From DASSKA01 sp963839365 (GTDB lineage: Bacteria; Actinomycetota; Actinomycetes; Propionibacteriales; Nocardioidaceae): a stretch of DNA of 64,000 nucleotides. Position numbers and translations under genes: made by a program. A model generated the notes under the pieces. That model was given only the letters and a program-made list of their open reading frames with translations. It was not told the origin of the DNA and ran no database searches. The stretch is taken from the NCBI GenBank assembly GCA_963839365.1, contig CAWIUT010000003.1, positions 186,001 through 250,000 on the forward strand. The letters run 5' to 3'. Below, piece by piece: positions 51,273 through 59,651 of the stretch (positions within the stretch are counted from its first letter, which is position 1; every line of letters begins with the position of its first letter).

Positions 51273-51470
51273 GGAACGACACCGGCTCAACGCCGTGCGA
51301 TCGTCTGGAAGATGCAGATGATGATCGACGACGCGCGGCCGTACCTCATCCTCACCTACGACTCACGACTGGACGGCTGGTCGCACAAGTGGACGGGCTT
51401 CGTGGAGTCGACGCAAGGCATGTTCAACAACTTCTCGGCCCGGAGCCTGCTGTCGGTCCATCAGTCCTAG
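51273..51470 (+). pseudogene. C-terminal remnant of a family 5 ABC solute-binding protein
   Basis: About 65 codons reading QRRAIVWKMQMMIDDARPYL, then DGWSHKWTGFVESTQGMFNN and LLSVHQS before a stop. These match the C-terminal end of peptide/nickel-type solute-binding proteins (the RPY, WTGF and FN elements). No start or upstream domain exists: the frame upstream runs antisense through the ABC exporter gene. It is therefore a gene end left after a deletion. Its TAG stop shares CTAG with the ilvD stop. Confidence 0.7.
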
Positions 51471-53149
51471 CCGCAGACCGCCCCCACCGCCGCCGACTGC
51501 ACCACCTTGGCGTACTTCGCGAGCACGCCCCTGGTGTACTTCGGCTCCAAGGGGGACCAGCCCTCGCGGCGTGCGGCGAGCTCGGACTCGTCGACGGCGA
51601 CGTCCAGCCGCCGGTTGGCCACGTCGAGGCGGACCCGGTCCCCGTCGCGAACGAAGGCGATCGGGCCGGCGTCCGCGGCCTCCGGGGCGACGTGCCCCAC
51701 GCACAGACCCGTCGTACCGCCGGAGAAGCGGCCGTCGGTGAGCAGCAGCACGTCCTTGCCGAGCCCGGCACCCTTGATGGCCCCGGTGATGGCGAGCATC
51801 TCGCGCATGCCGGGGCCACCCTTGGGTCCCTCGAAGCGGATCACCACCGCGTCCCCAGGGGCGATCCGCCCTTCGGCGAGCGCGTCGAGGGCGGCACGCT
51901 CCCCGTCGAAGACCCGCGCGGTGCCCTCGAACACCTCCTCGTCGAACCCGGCGGTCTTCACCACCGCGCCCTCGGGCGCGAGCGTGCCCTTGAGGATGGT
52001 CAGGCCGCCGGTCTTGTGGATCGGCTCGGACAGCTGGCGGATCACGTTGCCGTCGACGGCGCGGGGAGCGAGCTGCTCGAGGTTCTCGGCCATCGTCCTG
52101 CCCGTCACGGTCAGGCAGTCGCCGTTGATCAGCCCGGCGTCGAGCAGCGCCTTCATCACCACCGGGATGCCGCCGACCTTGTCGACGTCGTTCATCACGA
52201 AGCGACCGAACGGCTTGAGGTCACCGAGGTGCGGCACCTTGTCGCCGATCCGGTTGAAGTCGTCGAGGGTCAGGTCCACGTCAGCCTCGCGGGCGATCGC
52301 GAGCAGGTGCAGCACGGCGTTGGTGGAGCCGCCGAGGGCCATCACCACGGCGATCGCGTTCTCGAACGCCCCCTTGGTCATCACCTGGCGGGCGGTGATG
52401 CCCTCGCGCAGCATGCCGACCACCGCCTCACCGGAGCGGTGCGCGAAGCCGTCGCGGCGCCGGTCCACGGCGGGTGGGGCCGCCGACCCTGGCAACGACA
52501 TCCCCAACGCCTCGCCCACCGCGGCCATCGTGTTCGCGGTGTACATCCCACCGCAGGCACCCTCCCCGGGGCAGATGGCCCGCTCGATGCGGTCCACCTC
52601 GTCCCGGCTGATGCGCCCCGCCAGGCAGGCGCCGACGGCCTCGAACGCGTCGATGATGGTCACGTCGCGGCCGTCCACCTGGCCGGGCATGATCGAGCCG
52701 GCGTAGAGGAACACCGCGGCGAGATCGAGCCGGGCGGCGGCCATCAGCATCCCCGGCAGCGACTTGTCACAGCCGGCGAGCAGCACCGACCCGTCGAGCC
52801 GGTCGGCCATCATCACCGTCTCCACGCTGTCGGCGATCACCTCCCGCGAGACCAGCGAGAAGTGCATCCCCTCGTGTCCCATCGAGATGCCGTCGGAGAC
52901 CGAGATGGTGCCGAACTCCAGCGGGTAGCCGCCGGCCGCGTGCACCCCGTTCTTGACTGCCTTCGCGAGCCGGTCCAGCGACAGGTTGCAGGGCGTGATC
53001 TCGTTCCACGACGAGGCCACACCGATCTGCGGCTTCTCGAAGTCCTCGTCGCCCATGCCGACCGCGCGGAGCATGCCGCGGGCGGCCGCCTTCTCCAGTC
53101 CGTCGGTGACGTCGCGGCTGCGGGGCTTCAGGTCCGGGGTGTCTGCCAT
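51467..53149 (-). CDS. ilvD: Dihydroxy-acid dehydratase
   Basis: 560 aa Fe-S enzyme that dehydrates dihydroxyisovalerate and dihydroxymethylvalerate in valine and isoleucine synthesis. Cluster-region motifs are AGCDKSLPGMLMAAARLDL and CPGEGACGGMYTANTMA, both with the needed cysteines; TDGRFSGGTTGLCVGHVAPEA near the C-terminus is diagnostic. ATG 53149. It is separate from the ilvBNC operon by the ABC exporter, and no attenuator is visible in the 70 bp upstream. Confidence 0.97.
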   Translation of the reverse strand: MADTPDLKPRSRDVTDGLEKAAARGMLRAVGMGDEDFEKPQIGVASSWNEITPCNLSLDRLAKAVKNGVHAAGGYPLEFGTISVSDGISMGHEGMHFSLVSREVIADSVETVMMADRLDGSVLLAGCDKSLPGMLMAAARLDLAAVFLYAGSIMPGQVDGRDVTIIDAFEAVGACLAGRISRDEVDRIERAICPGEGACGGMYTANTMAAVGEALGMSLPGSAAPPAVDRRRDGFAHRSGEAVVGMLREGITARQVMTKGAFENAIAVVMALGGSTNAVLHLLAIAREADVDLTLDDFNRIGDKVPHLGDLKPFGRFVMNDVDKVGGIPVVMKALLDAGLINGDCLTVTGRTMAENLEQLAPRAVDGNVIRQLSEPIHKTGGLTILKGTLAPEGAVVKTAGFDEEVFEGTARVFDGERAALDALAEGRIAPGDAVVIRFEGPKGGPGMREMLAITGAIKGAGLGKDVLLLTDGRFSGGTTGLCVGHVAPEAADAGPIAFVRDGDRVRLDVANRRLDVAVDESELAARREGWSPLEPKYTRGVLAKYAKVVQSAAVGAVCG

Positions 53150-53220
53150 GCCGGGATGCTACGCCGTACGACGCGGCTCCTGCCGGAGCGGTTCGATCCC
53201 CGAGAACCAGCCGGATGGAC

Positions 53221-54327
53221 TCACAGCACCGCGGCGCGCACGCACAGCACGTCGGGAAGGTGCTCGGCGACCAGCTGCCAGGAGTCACCCTCGTCCGGGC
53301 TGGCGAACACCGTGCCTTCCCGGCTACCGAAGTAGACGCCGGCCGGGTCACCGTCGTCGACGCACATCGCGTCGCGCATCACCGCGGCCCAGAAGCCCTC
53401 GTCGGGCAGGCCCAAGCCCCGCTCCTGCCAGGACTGGCCGGCGTCCCGAGAGCGGTAGACCCGGCACCGGCCCCCGTGCGGCCAGCGCCCCTCGGCGGCG
53501 TCGAGCGGGAAGACGTAGAGGGTGCCGGGCCGGCGGGGATGGGTCACGACCGGGAAGCCGAAGTCGGCCGGCAGCCCGTTCGAGATCGAGGTCCACTTCT
53601 CCCCCGCGTCGTCGGTGCGGTAGACGCCGCCGTGGTTCTGGGCGTAGAGCCGGCCCGGGTCGCCCGGGTCCCGGGCCACCTTGTGCACGCACTGGCCGAA
53701 CTCCGGGTACTGCACCTCGCCGGGGAAGAACTCCGCCTTGATCCCCTGGTTCGCCGGCGCCCAGGTCTCGCCGCCGTCGAGGGTGCGGTACACCCCGCCG
53801 GTGGACATCGCGACAGTCACCTGGCGTGGGTCGGTGGAATGCGGCAGCACCGTGTGGATCGCCGGGCCACCGAAGCCGGCGCCCCACTCCGTGCGGTGCG
53901 GGTGGTTCCACAATCCTCGAACCAGCTCGAAGGACTCCCCGTAGTCGGTGGACCTGAACAGCGCCTGGGGCTCCGTGCCCGCCCAGACGACACCGTCCTC
54001 GCACGGTGACGGAGCGATCGCCCACACCGCCTCGAGGGACGTGCCGGTGTCCTCGGGAAACGTGACCGCGCCGTCATCGGAGCGCTGCCAGGTGGCGCCC
54101 AGATCGTCGGAGCGGATCACCTGAGGCCCCCAGTGCCACGACTTGCTGGCCATGAGCAGCCGCGGAGTCTCGCGGCGCTTGTCCACCGCGACCGCATGGA
54201 CCTCGCTCATCGGCTCCTCGGGGCCGCGGACACTCCAGGTGCGCCGCTCGTCGTCGCTCGTCGCGAGCCACAGGCCCTTGCGGGTCCCGATCATGAGCAC
54301 TGTCTCGTGGGGGATCTCAGGGGCCAT
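53221..54327 (-). CDS. BNR/sialidase-like beta-propeller protein (glycosyl hydrolase-like)
   Basis: 368 aa. Repeated Asp-box-like turns are visible: SDDERRTWSV, SDDLGATWQRS, STDYGESFELV, TLDGGETWAPA, TDDAGEKWTS, SRDAGQSWQE and SPDEGDSWQL, predicting a seven-bladed propeller. There is no signal peptide, so it is cytoplasmic, and no sialidase catalytic residues are evident. Proteins like this are annotated exo-alpha-sialidase without proof. GGGAG precedes ATG 54327. It is divergent from a PadR regulator with 72 bp between starts. Confidence 0.85.
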   Translation of the reverse strand: MAPEIPHETVLMIGTRKGLWLATSDDERRTWSVRGPEEPMSEVHAVAVDKRRETPRLLMASKSWHWGPQVIRSDDLGATWQRSDDGAVTFPEDTGTSLEAVWAIAPSPCEDGVVWAGTEPQALFRSTDYGESFELVRGLWNHPHRTEWGAGFGGPAIHTVLPHSTDPRQVTVAMSTGGVYRTLDGGETWAPANQGIKAEFFPGEVQYPEFGQCVHKVARDPGDPGRLYAQNHGGVYRTDDAGEKWTSISNGLPADFGFPVVTHPRRPGTLYVFPLDAAEGRWPHGGRCRVYRSRDAGQSWQERGLGLPDEGFWAAVMRDAMCVDDGDPAGVYFGSREGTVFASPDEGDSWQLVAEHLPDVLCVRAAVL

Positions 54328-54346
54328 CAGCCAACTCCCTCGCCCG

Positions 54347-54377
54347 GTGACCTGGGTCACGCCGCGTATTCCGAATA
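54347..54377. promoter_or_regulatory. Two palindromes between the BNR gene and padR
   Basis: GTGACC-TG-GGTCAC (54347-54360) and TATTC-C-GAATA (54367-54377) lie side by side in the 72-bp divergent region. Either may be the PadR operator. Dyads are seen; binding is inferred. Confidence 0.5.
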
Positions 54378-54399
54378 GGAACACTACACTGGCGGGGAG

Positions 54400-54957
54400 A
54401 TGAGTCAAGACCTTCCCGTCACGTCGTACGCCCTGCTCGGGCTGCTGACCTTCGGTGACGAGCTGACCGGCTACGAGCTCAAGCAGCGCGCGGACCGCAC
54501 CCTCGGCTTCTACTGGGTGTCGCCGGCCATGAGCCAGGTGTACTCCGAGCTGGGCCGGCTGCACCGGCTCGGGCTGGTGGAGGCCCGCGACGAGGGCACG
54601 GACGGCCGCAGCACGCGGCGCTACCGGATCTCGGAGGAGGGGCGGCTGCGGCTTCAGGGTTGGCTGTCTGAGCAGCCGGTGGAGTTCCCGGTGCTCAAGC
54701 ATCCGGTGGCGCTGCGACTGCTGCTCGGCCACCTGGTCGAGCCGGAGCAGAGCAGGTCGCTGCTCGAGCAGCACCTCGAGGCGCTCACCCGGCGGATCAC
54801 CGACCTGCAGGCGGTCCGGGACTCGCTGCGCGGACGCGACGAGGCGGGCCAGCCGTTCCGCTACCCCGCGATGGTCGCCGACTGGGGGCTGTCCTACTTC
54901 GCCTCCGAGCACTCCATCGTGGAGAAGCTGCTGACCCGCCTCGAGGAGGTGGACTGA
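54400..54957 (+). CDS. PadR-family transcriptional regulator
   Basis: 185 aa. N-terminal winged helix SYALLGLLTFGDELTGYELKQR (about residues 9-30), recognition part SPAMSQVYSELGRLHRLGLVEAR and wing GRSTRRYRISEEG are typical of PadR. A C-terminal Vir-like helical dimerisation region (LLLGHLVEPEQSRSLLEQHLEAL) follows. It probably represses itself and the divergent BNR gene. GGGGAG lies directly upstream of the ATG, and TACACT at 54385-54390 may be its -10 element. Confidence 0.92.
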   Translation: MSQDLPVTSYALLGLLTFGDELTGYELKQRADRTLGFYWVSPAMSQVYSELGRLHRLGLVEARDEGTDGRSTRRYRISEEGRLRLQGWLSEQPVEFPVLKHPVALRLLLGHLVEPEQSRSLLEQHLEALTRRITDLQAVRDSLRGRDEAGQPFRYPAMVADWGLSYFASEHSIVEKLLTRLEEVD

Positions 54958-54958
54958 G

Positions 54959-54997
54959 GAGGGGCGGCACGCCTCGGTCGAGCGCGCGCCGCCCCTC
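54959..54997. terminator. Bidirectional terminator between padR and phosphoesterase gene
   Basis: A perfect 10-bp stem (54959-54968 with 54988-54997, GAGGGGCGGC) and a 19-nt loop fill the gap between two convergent genes. Confidence 0.65.
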
Positions 54998-55000
54998 GGC

Positions 55001-56125
55001 TCACTTCACCAGCAGGTGCCACATCGGCCGGACGCCACCGCGCCGGTCCCCGGCGTGGCCGAGGTAGGGCATGTTCCAGTTCTGCTCGATGGTGGTCAAC
55101 AGGGAGTAGTGGTTGAACCGTGCGTACCCCACGTAGTGGTGCGGTCCCTGCGGGGAGACGATGATCGCCGGGATCAGCCCCCCGCCGTAGGTGCCGCCGG
55201 GCCACCGCGGGCTGACCCGGGGGTCGCCCTTGGCGACGTACGGCGAGTCGCAGCAGCCGGCTGCGTTCTGCCAGCCGCCGGTCCGCTTGGTGCCGGTGTA
55301 GTCGTTCTCGTCGGTGAGGATGACGATCGCGGAGTGCTTGGTCCACGCCTTCGAGGTGCGGATCGTGTGCACCGCGTGCCGCACGAACCGGTCAGCCTTG
55401 TGCTTCAGCGCGGCGTCGTTGGCGTCGTCCTTCGTGCTCCCGTAGGGGCACGGGGTCTCCGGATGACCCTTGATCCGGGCATAGACGCCGCCGTGCATGT
55501 CGTGGCACTGGTTCGGCGAGATCCACACGAACTGCGGTGCGTTCTTGCTGTTCAGGTCCTTGGCCATCCGCGAGTAGTCACGCACGTGCCGCATCCGCTG
55601 CTGGTTGAACTTCACGCTGTCGAAGAGCACGAACGGGTTGTGCTTCTTGGCGTAGAGCGGGTTCTTCTCCGAAGGGGAGAACCGGGCGAGCTTGTTCTTC
55701 GGCAGGTCCTCCATGTAGGCAGCCCAGCGCACCTGGTGGTGCGCGAGCTGGTCGACGAGGTTCGGCTTCTTCAGGTGGACGATGGTGTTGTCGTCGTCGG
55801 ACTGGATCCCGAAGTTGCTGCCGGCGATCGCGGCCAGGTAGTTCGGCATCGAGGGGTGAGTGACGCCGTAGTAGTGCGCGGCCGTCGCCCACCGCTTGGA
55901 CAGTCGCGTCATGAACGGTGCGTTCTCGTCACCGATGACGCTGGACTTCGAATGGTTCTCCAGCATGATCACGAAGATGTGGTCCAGCCGTGGCGCCGAC
56001 TGGCTGACCGCGGTCCCCGCCTTCGCCGTCGGCCGGGGACCGGCGGCGAACGCCTGCGTCCCCAGCGACGAACCGGCGAGGGCCGCGGCACCCAGAACGG
56101 ATGCGACCTTGATGGGTGTACGCAT
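55001..56125 (-). CDS. Secreted phosphoesterase family protein (phospholipase C/acid phosphatase-like)
   Basis: 374 aa. A signal peptide with helix VLGAAALAGSSLGT and cleavage near AFA-A precedes the mature chain. The phosphoesterase (PF04185-type) start is HIFVIMLENHS, with THPSMPNYLAAIAGS and AIVILTDENDYTG carrying the metal and substrate residues. Relatives include AcpA acid phosphatase and bacterial phospholipase C. Two adjacent cysteines (AGCCDSPY) and CHDMH may form disulfides. ATG 56125 is chosen; an earlier in-frame ATG adds 15 unlikely residues. Confidence 0.87.
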   Translation of the reverse strand: MRTPIKVASVLGAAALAGSSLGTQAFAAGPRPTAKAGTAVSQSAPRLDHIFVIMLENHSKSSVIGDENAPFMTRLSKRWATAAHYYGVTHPSMPNYLAAIAGSNFGIQSDDDNTIVHLKKPNLVDQLAHHQVRWAAYMEDLPKNKLARFSPSEKNPLYAKKHNPFVLFDSVKFNQQRMRHVRDYSRMAKDLNSKNAPQFVWISPNQCHDMHGGVYARIKGHPETPCPYGSTKDDANDAALKHKADRFVRHAVHTIRTSKAWTKHSAIVILTDENDYTGTKRTGGWQNAAGCCDSPYVAKGDPRVSPRWPGGTYGGGLIPAIIVSPQGPHHYVGYARFNHYSLLTTIEQNWNMPYLGHAGDRRGGVRPMWHLLVK

Positions 56126-56241
56126 GCTTGCTCCCTCGATTTCCGGTATCGCCCCATGCGACACCGGCACCGAGTCAACACGGGTTCAACCGGCCCGTCC
56201 AGGTTCGTGGAGCCCTTCGTCGTGTCGGGCGCGCGGCGCAG

Positions 56242-57165
56242 TCAGTAGGCGCCGGTCATCACGTTCGCCAGGGGCTCGCCCTGGGCGAACCGGTGCAGCT
56301 GCTCGCGGACCACCCCGAAGGCACGCGGGCCCATGGCACTGCTCGCACCGCCCACGTGCGGGGTGATGAGCGCGCCGGGCGCGTCCCACAGGGCGTGGTC
56401 GCCCGGAAGCGGCTCCGGGTCCGTGACGTCGAGAGCAGCGCTGATCCGTCCCGAGTGGAGCTCCTTGACCAACGCGTCGGTCTCGACCACCGCCCCGCGG
56501 GCGACGTTGACCAGGACGGCACCGTCCTTCATCTGCCGGAGGAAGTCGGCGTCGACCATCCCGCGCGTCTGGTCGGTGAGCGGCACGATGAGCACCACCA
56601 CATCGGCCTGCGGCACCAACCCGGGCAGCTCGTCGAAGCCGGCCACCCCGTCCCGGGCCCGTCTCGCCACCCGCAGCACCTCGGTCTCGAACCCGGCGAG
56701 CCGGCGCTCCAGCGCGGCACCGATCGCGCCGTACCCGACGATCAGCACGGTCTTGTCGGCAAGCGCGGGCAGCATGGTGTGGTCCCAGCGGTGCTCCTGC
56801 TGCGCGCCCACGAAGCGCGGGATCCCCCGCAAAGTGGCCAGCATCAGGGTCATCGCCAGCTCGGCAGTCGACGCGTCGTGGATGCCGCGCCCGTTGCACA
56901 ACAGCACCCCGTCGGGCACGAACGGCCGGATGTGCTCCACCCCTGCGGTCATGGTCTGCACCACCTTGAGCCGCGGCATCGCAGCGAGCAGGCCGGACCC
57001 CTTGTCCGACCACTGGTAGGGCGGGACGTAGAACTCGACGCGCTCCACCCAGTCCGGAAGCGTGTCCCCGGGCTCGGGCACGAGGGTCTGGTAGTCCAGC
57101 CCGGGAGGCGGGTCCCCGAGCCGCTCGGGGTCGAAAGGCAGCCAGACCAGCGGTTTCGAGCTCAC
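56242..57165 (-). CDS. D-isomer-specific 2-hydroxyacid dehydrogenase
   Basis: 307 aa. Nucleotide loop VLIVGYGAIGAALERRLAGF near residue 140, catalytic Arg in VNVARGAVVETDAL, Glu in ALDVTDPEPLPGDH and His in ITPHVGGASSAMG. It lacks the ASB and ACT domains of SerA and is closer to hydroxypyruvate/glyoxylate reductases; the exact substrate cannot be read. GTG start at 57165. It stands between secreted-protein genes without an obvious partner. Confidence 0.9.
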   Translation of the reverse strand: MSSKPLVWLPFDPERLGDPPPGLDYQTLVPEPGDTLPDWVERVEFYVPPYQWSDKGSGLLAAMPRLKVVQTMTAGVEHIRPFVPDGVLLCNGRGIHDASTAELAMTLMLATLRGIPRFVGAQQEHRWDHTMLPALADKTVLIVGYGAIGAALERRLAGFETEVLRVARRARDGVAGFDELPGLVPQADVVVLIVPLTDQTRGMVDADFLRQMKDGAVLVNVARGAVVETDALVKELHSGRISAALDVTDPEPLPGDHALWDAPGALITPHVGGASSAMGPRAFGVVREQLHRFAQGEPLANVMTGAY

Positions 57166-57246
57166 AAACCGACCCTAGCGGGGCGACGCGGACAGCGGGT
57201 GCGACGGGGCCTGCGGGGTGCGACGGGGCCCTCTGTCAGAGGCCTG

Positions 57247-58023
57247 TCAGAGGTTCCGGCACTGCCCCCGCTTGTGGCCGAACACCACGTTGGTCGCGCC
57301 CTGGGAGTCACCGACCTGCGGCGCCGGGGTGTTGGCCCGGCACACCAGGTTGCCGAAGATCCGGTTGGTCACGACCTCGTTGGCGTCCTTCTCGGCCGGG
57401 GTGTTGCCGATCAGCCGCACCGAGCCGTAGGTCACGTTGCGGATGTAGCCCAGCCAGCAGCCGGTCCAGCCGCGCACCCGGGCACCGCCGTACAGGTGGT
57501 TGTCCTTGATGACGAAGTTGAGCGGCTTGGGGCTCTTCTTCTCCTCGCAGCTTGGCCCGAACCCGCCGGCGCCGCCCCCCTGCGCGCCCACGTGGCCGTA
57601 CACCGTGGAGCAGTCGAGGTAGATGGTCAGGGCGCCCAGCGCGCGGACGCTGCCGTGCACGATCGCGTGCGCGTCCGTTGGGCAGCCCTTGCCCTCGTTC
57701 GGGACACCGAGGCCGAGCACCGCGCCGTCGGTCGCGCGCACGTTGCCCATGATGTCGATGTTGGCCGGGGCGAGCGCCATCAGCGCCGCGCCCTTGCCGG
57801 TGACCGTGACCGGGCCGTTGACCGTGATCGTCGCACCCTGGGGCACCTGGCAGGCTCCGGTGATCGTGAGCGAGTCGTACGTGCCGGAGTCGAGCGTGCC
57901 GCCGTGGCACTGGCCACCCCCGCCGGCCTGGGCGGCCGGGACGACCGCGAAGGCGACGACGAGGGACGCGACCGCCGCGAGCACCGCGGCGATCAGCGCG
58001 TTTCGGGGATGGGATCTGGACAT
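57247..58023 (-). CDS. Secreted cysteine-containing protein of unknown function
   Basis: 258 aa. The first 33 residues (LIAAVLAAVASLVVAFAVVP, ending AAQA) are a signal peptide. The mature protein has short beta repeats (GATITVNGPVTVTGKGAALM, GSVRALGALTIYLDC) that look like a small right-handed beta-helix, and eight cysteines that could pair outside the cell. No catalytic motif is recognised. It is a likely extracellular or surface protein. AAGGGTGAG precedes the ATG. The gaps on both sides, about 80 and 110 bp, show no other feature. Confidence 0.75.
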   Translation of the reverse strand: MSRSHPRNALIAAVLAAVASLVVAFAVVPAAQAGGGGQCHGGTLDSGTYDSLTITGACQVPQGATITVNGPVTVTGKGAALMALAPANIDIMGNVRATDGAVLGLGVPNEGKGCPTDAHAIVHGSVRALGALTIYLDCSTVYGHVGAQGGGAGGFGPSCEEKKSPKPLNFVIKDNHLYGGARVRGWTGCWLGYIRNVTYGSVRLIGNTPAEKDANEVVTNRIFGNLVCRANTPAPQVGDSQGATNVVFGHKRGQCRNL

Positions 58024-58136
58024 GGGCGCTCACCCTTCCGAGCGGGTTGGTCCTGGCGTGGCCCGGAGGTCGGGCCGGGCCCGACGCTAAAACCGATGGC
58101 TGAGCGCGGCATCCTGCGAATGGCGTAGCAGTCGGG

Positions 58137-59651
58137 TCAGGTGAGCTTGCCGAGGATCAGCTCACGCACCCTCGCCGCGTCGGCCTTCCCCTTCATCTGT
58201 TTCATCACCGCACCGATCAGGGCCCCGGCCGCAGCCACCTTCCCGTCGCGGATCTTGTCCGCGACGTCGGGGTTGCCGGCGATCGCCTGGTCCACGGCGG
58301 CGGAGAGCGCGGCGTCGTCGGAGACGACCTCGAGCCCGCGGGCCACGATCACCTCGTCGGGCGTCCCCTCCCCCGCCAGCACTCCGTCGAACACCTGGCG
58401 CGCCAGCTTGTCGTTGATGCGCCCCGCGTCGACCAGGGCCTGTACCCGGGCCACGTCTTCGGGCGTGATCGCCAACGCGGTCAGGTCGACGCCGGCCTCG
58501 TTGGCCCGCCGGGCCATCTCCGACAGCCACCACTTGCGGGCCGACTGCGGGGCGGCACCGGCCGCGATGGTGGCTGCAACCAGCTCGAGCGCACCCGCAC
58601 CCACGGTGTCGCGCATCTCCAGGTCGGAGAAGCCCCAATCCGCCTGCAGCCGGGCACGCCGCTCGCGTGGCGGTTCGGGCAGCTGCGCGCGCAGCTTCTC
58701 CACCCAGTCCTTGGCCGGTGCGACCGGAACCAGGTCCGGCTCCGGGAAGTACCTGTAGTCCTCGGCGTCGGACTTCTCCCGGCCCGAGGTGGTGATCCCG
58801 GTGTCCTCGTGCCAGTGCCGCGTCTCCTGTACGACGGACCCGCCGTCGGCGAGCACTGCGGCCTGCCGCTGGACCTCGTAGCGGACGGCGCGCTCGACCG
58901 AGCGGAACGAGTTCACGTTCTTGGTCTCGGTGCGGGTGCCGAGCGGCGCCTCCGAGGACGGGCGCAGCGACAGGTTCACGTCGCAGCGCAGCGAGCCCTG
59001 CTCCATCCGGACGTCGGAGACCCCGAGGCCGAGCAGCAGCTCGCGCAGGTGTGCGACGTACGCGCGCGCCACCTGCGGCGCCTTGTCACTGGTGCCGGTG
59101 ATCGGCTTGGTGACGATCTCGATGAGCGGGATACCCGCCCGGTTGTAGTCCACGAGCGAGTGGTCGGCGCCGTGGATCCGACCGGTGGCGCCACCCACGT
59201 GCAGCGACTTGCCGGTGTCCTCCTCCATGTGCGCGCGCTCGATGTCGACCCGGAAGGCCTCGGACCCGTCTGCGGTGTCCACGGTCACCTCGGTCCAGCC
59301 GTCGAAGCAGATCGGCTCGTCGTACTGCGAGGTCTGGAAGTTCTTCGGCATGTCCGGGTAGAAGTAGTTCTTCCGGGCGAACCGGCACCAGTCGGCAATG
59401 GAGCAGTTCAGCGCAAGCCCGATCCGGACCGCCGACTCGACCGCCTTGCCGTTCACGACCGGCATCGCGCCGGGCAGCCCCAGGCACACCGGGCACACCT
59501 GGGTGTTCGGCTCGGCGCCGAACCCGGTGGCGCAGGAGCAGAACATCTTCGAGTCCGTGTTCAGCTCGACGTGCACCTCGAGTCCGAGCACCGGGTCGAA
59601 GCGGGCAAGCGCCTCGTCGTAGCTCATCAGCTCCGGCGTGGTCGTGGTCAT
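58137..59651 (-). CDS. gatB: Asp-tRNA(Asn)/Glu-tRNA(Gln) amidotransferase subunit B
   Basis: 504 aa tRNA-binding and kinase subunit of GatCAB. FDPVLGLEVHVELNTDSKMF opens the cradle domain; FCSCATGFG and VCPVCLGLPGAMP give four zinc cysteines; FYPDMPKNFQTSQYD and MEEDTGKSLH follow. The C-terminal helical and YqeY domains end at VRELILGKL. Its ATG overlaps the gatA stop as ATGA. Together with GltX it converts Glu-tRNA(Gln) to Gln-tRNA(Gln). Confidence 0.97.
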   Translation of the reverse strand: MTTTTPELMSYDEALARFDPVLGLEVHVELNTDSKMFCSCATGFGAEPNTQVCPVCLGLPGAMPVVNGKAVESAVRIGLALNCSIADWCRFARKNYFYPDMPKNFQTSQYDEPICFDGWTEVTVDTADGSEAFRVDIERAHMEEDTGKSLHVGGATGRIHGADHSLVDYNRAGIPLIEIVTKPITGTSDKAPQVARAYVAHLRELLLGLGVSDVRMEQGSLRCDVNLSLRPSSEAPLGTRTETKNVNSFRSVERAVRYEVQRQAAVLADGGSVVQETRHWHEDTGITTSGREKSDAEDYRYFPEPDLVPVAPAKDWVEKLRAQLPEPPRERRARLQADWGFSDLEMRDTVGAGALELVAATIAAGAAPQSARKWWLSEMARRANEAGVDLTALAITPEDVARVQALVDAGRINDKLARQVFDGVLAGEGTPDEVIVARGLEVVSDDAALSAAVDQAIAGNPDVADKIRDGKVAAAGALIGAVMKQMKGKADAARVRELILGKLT

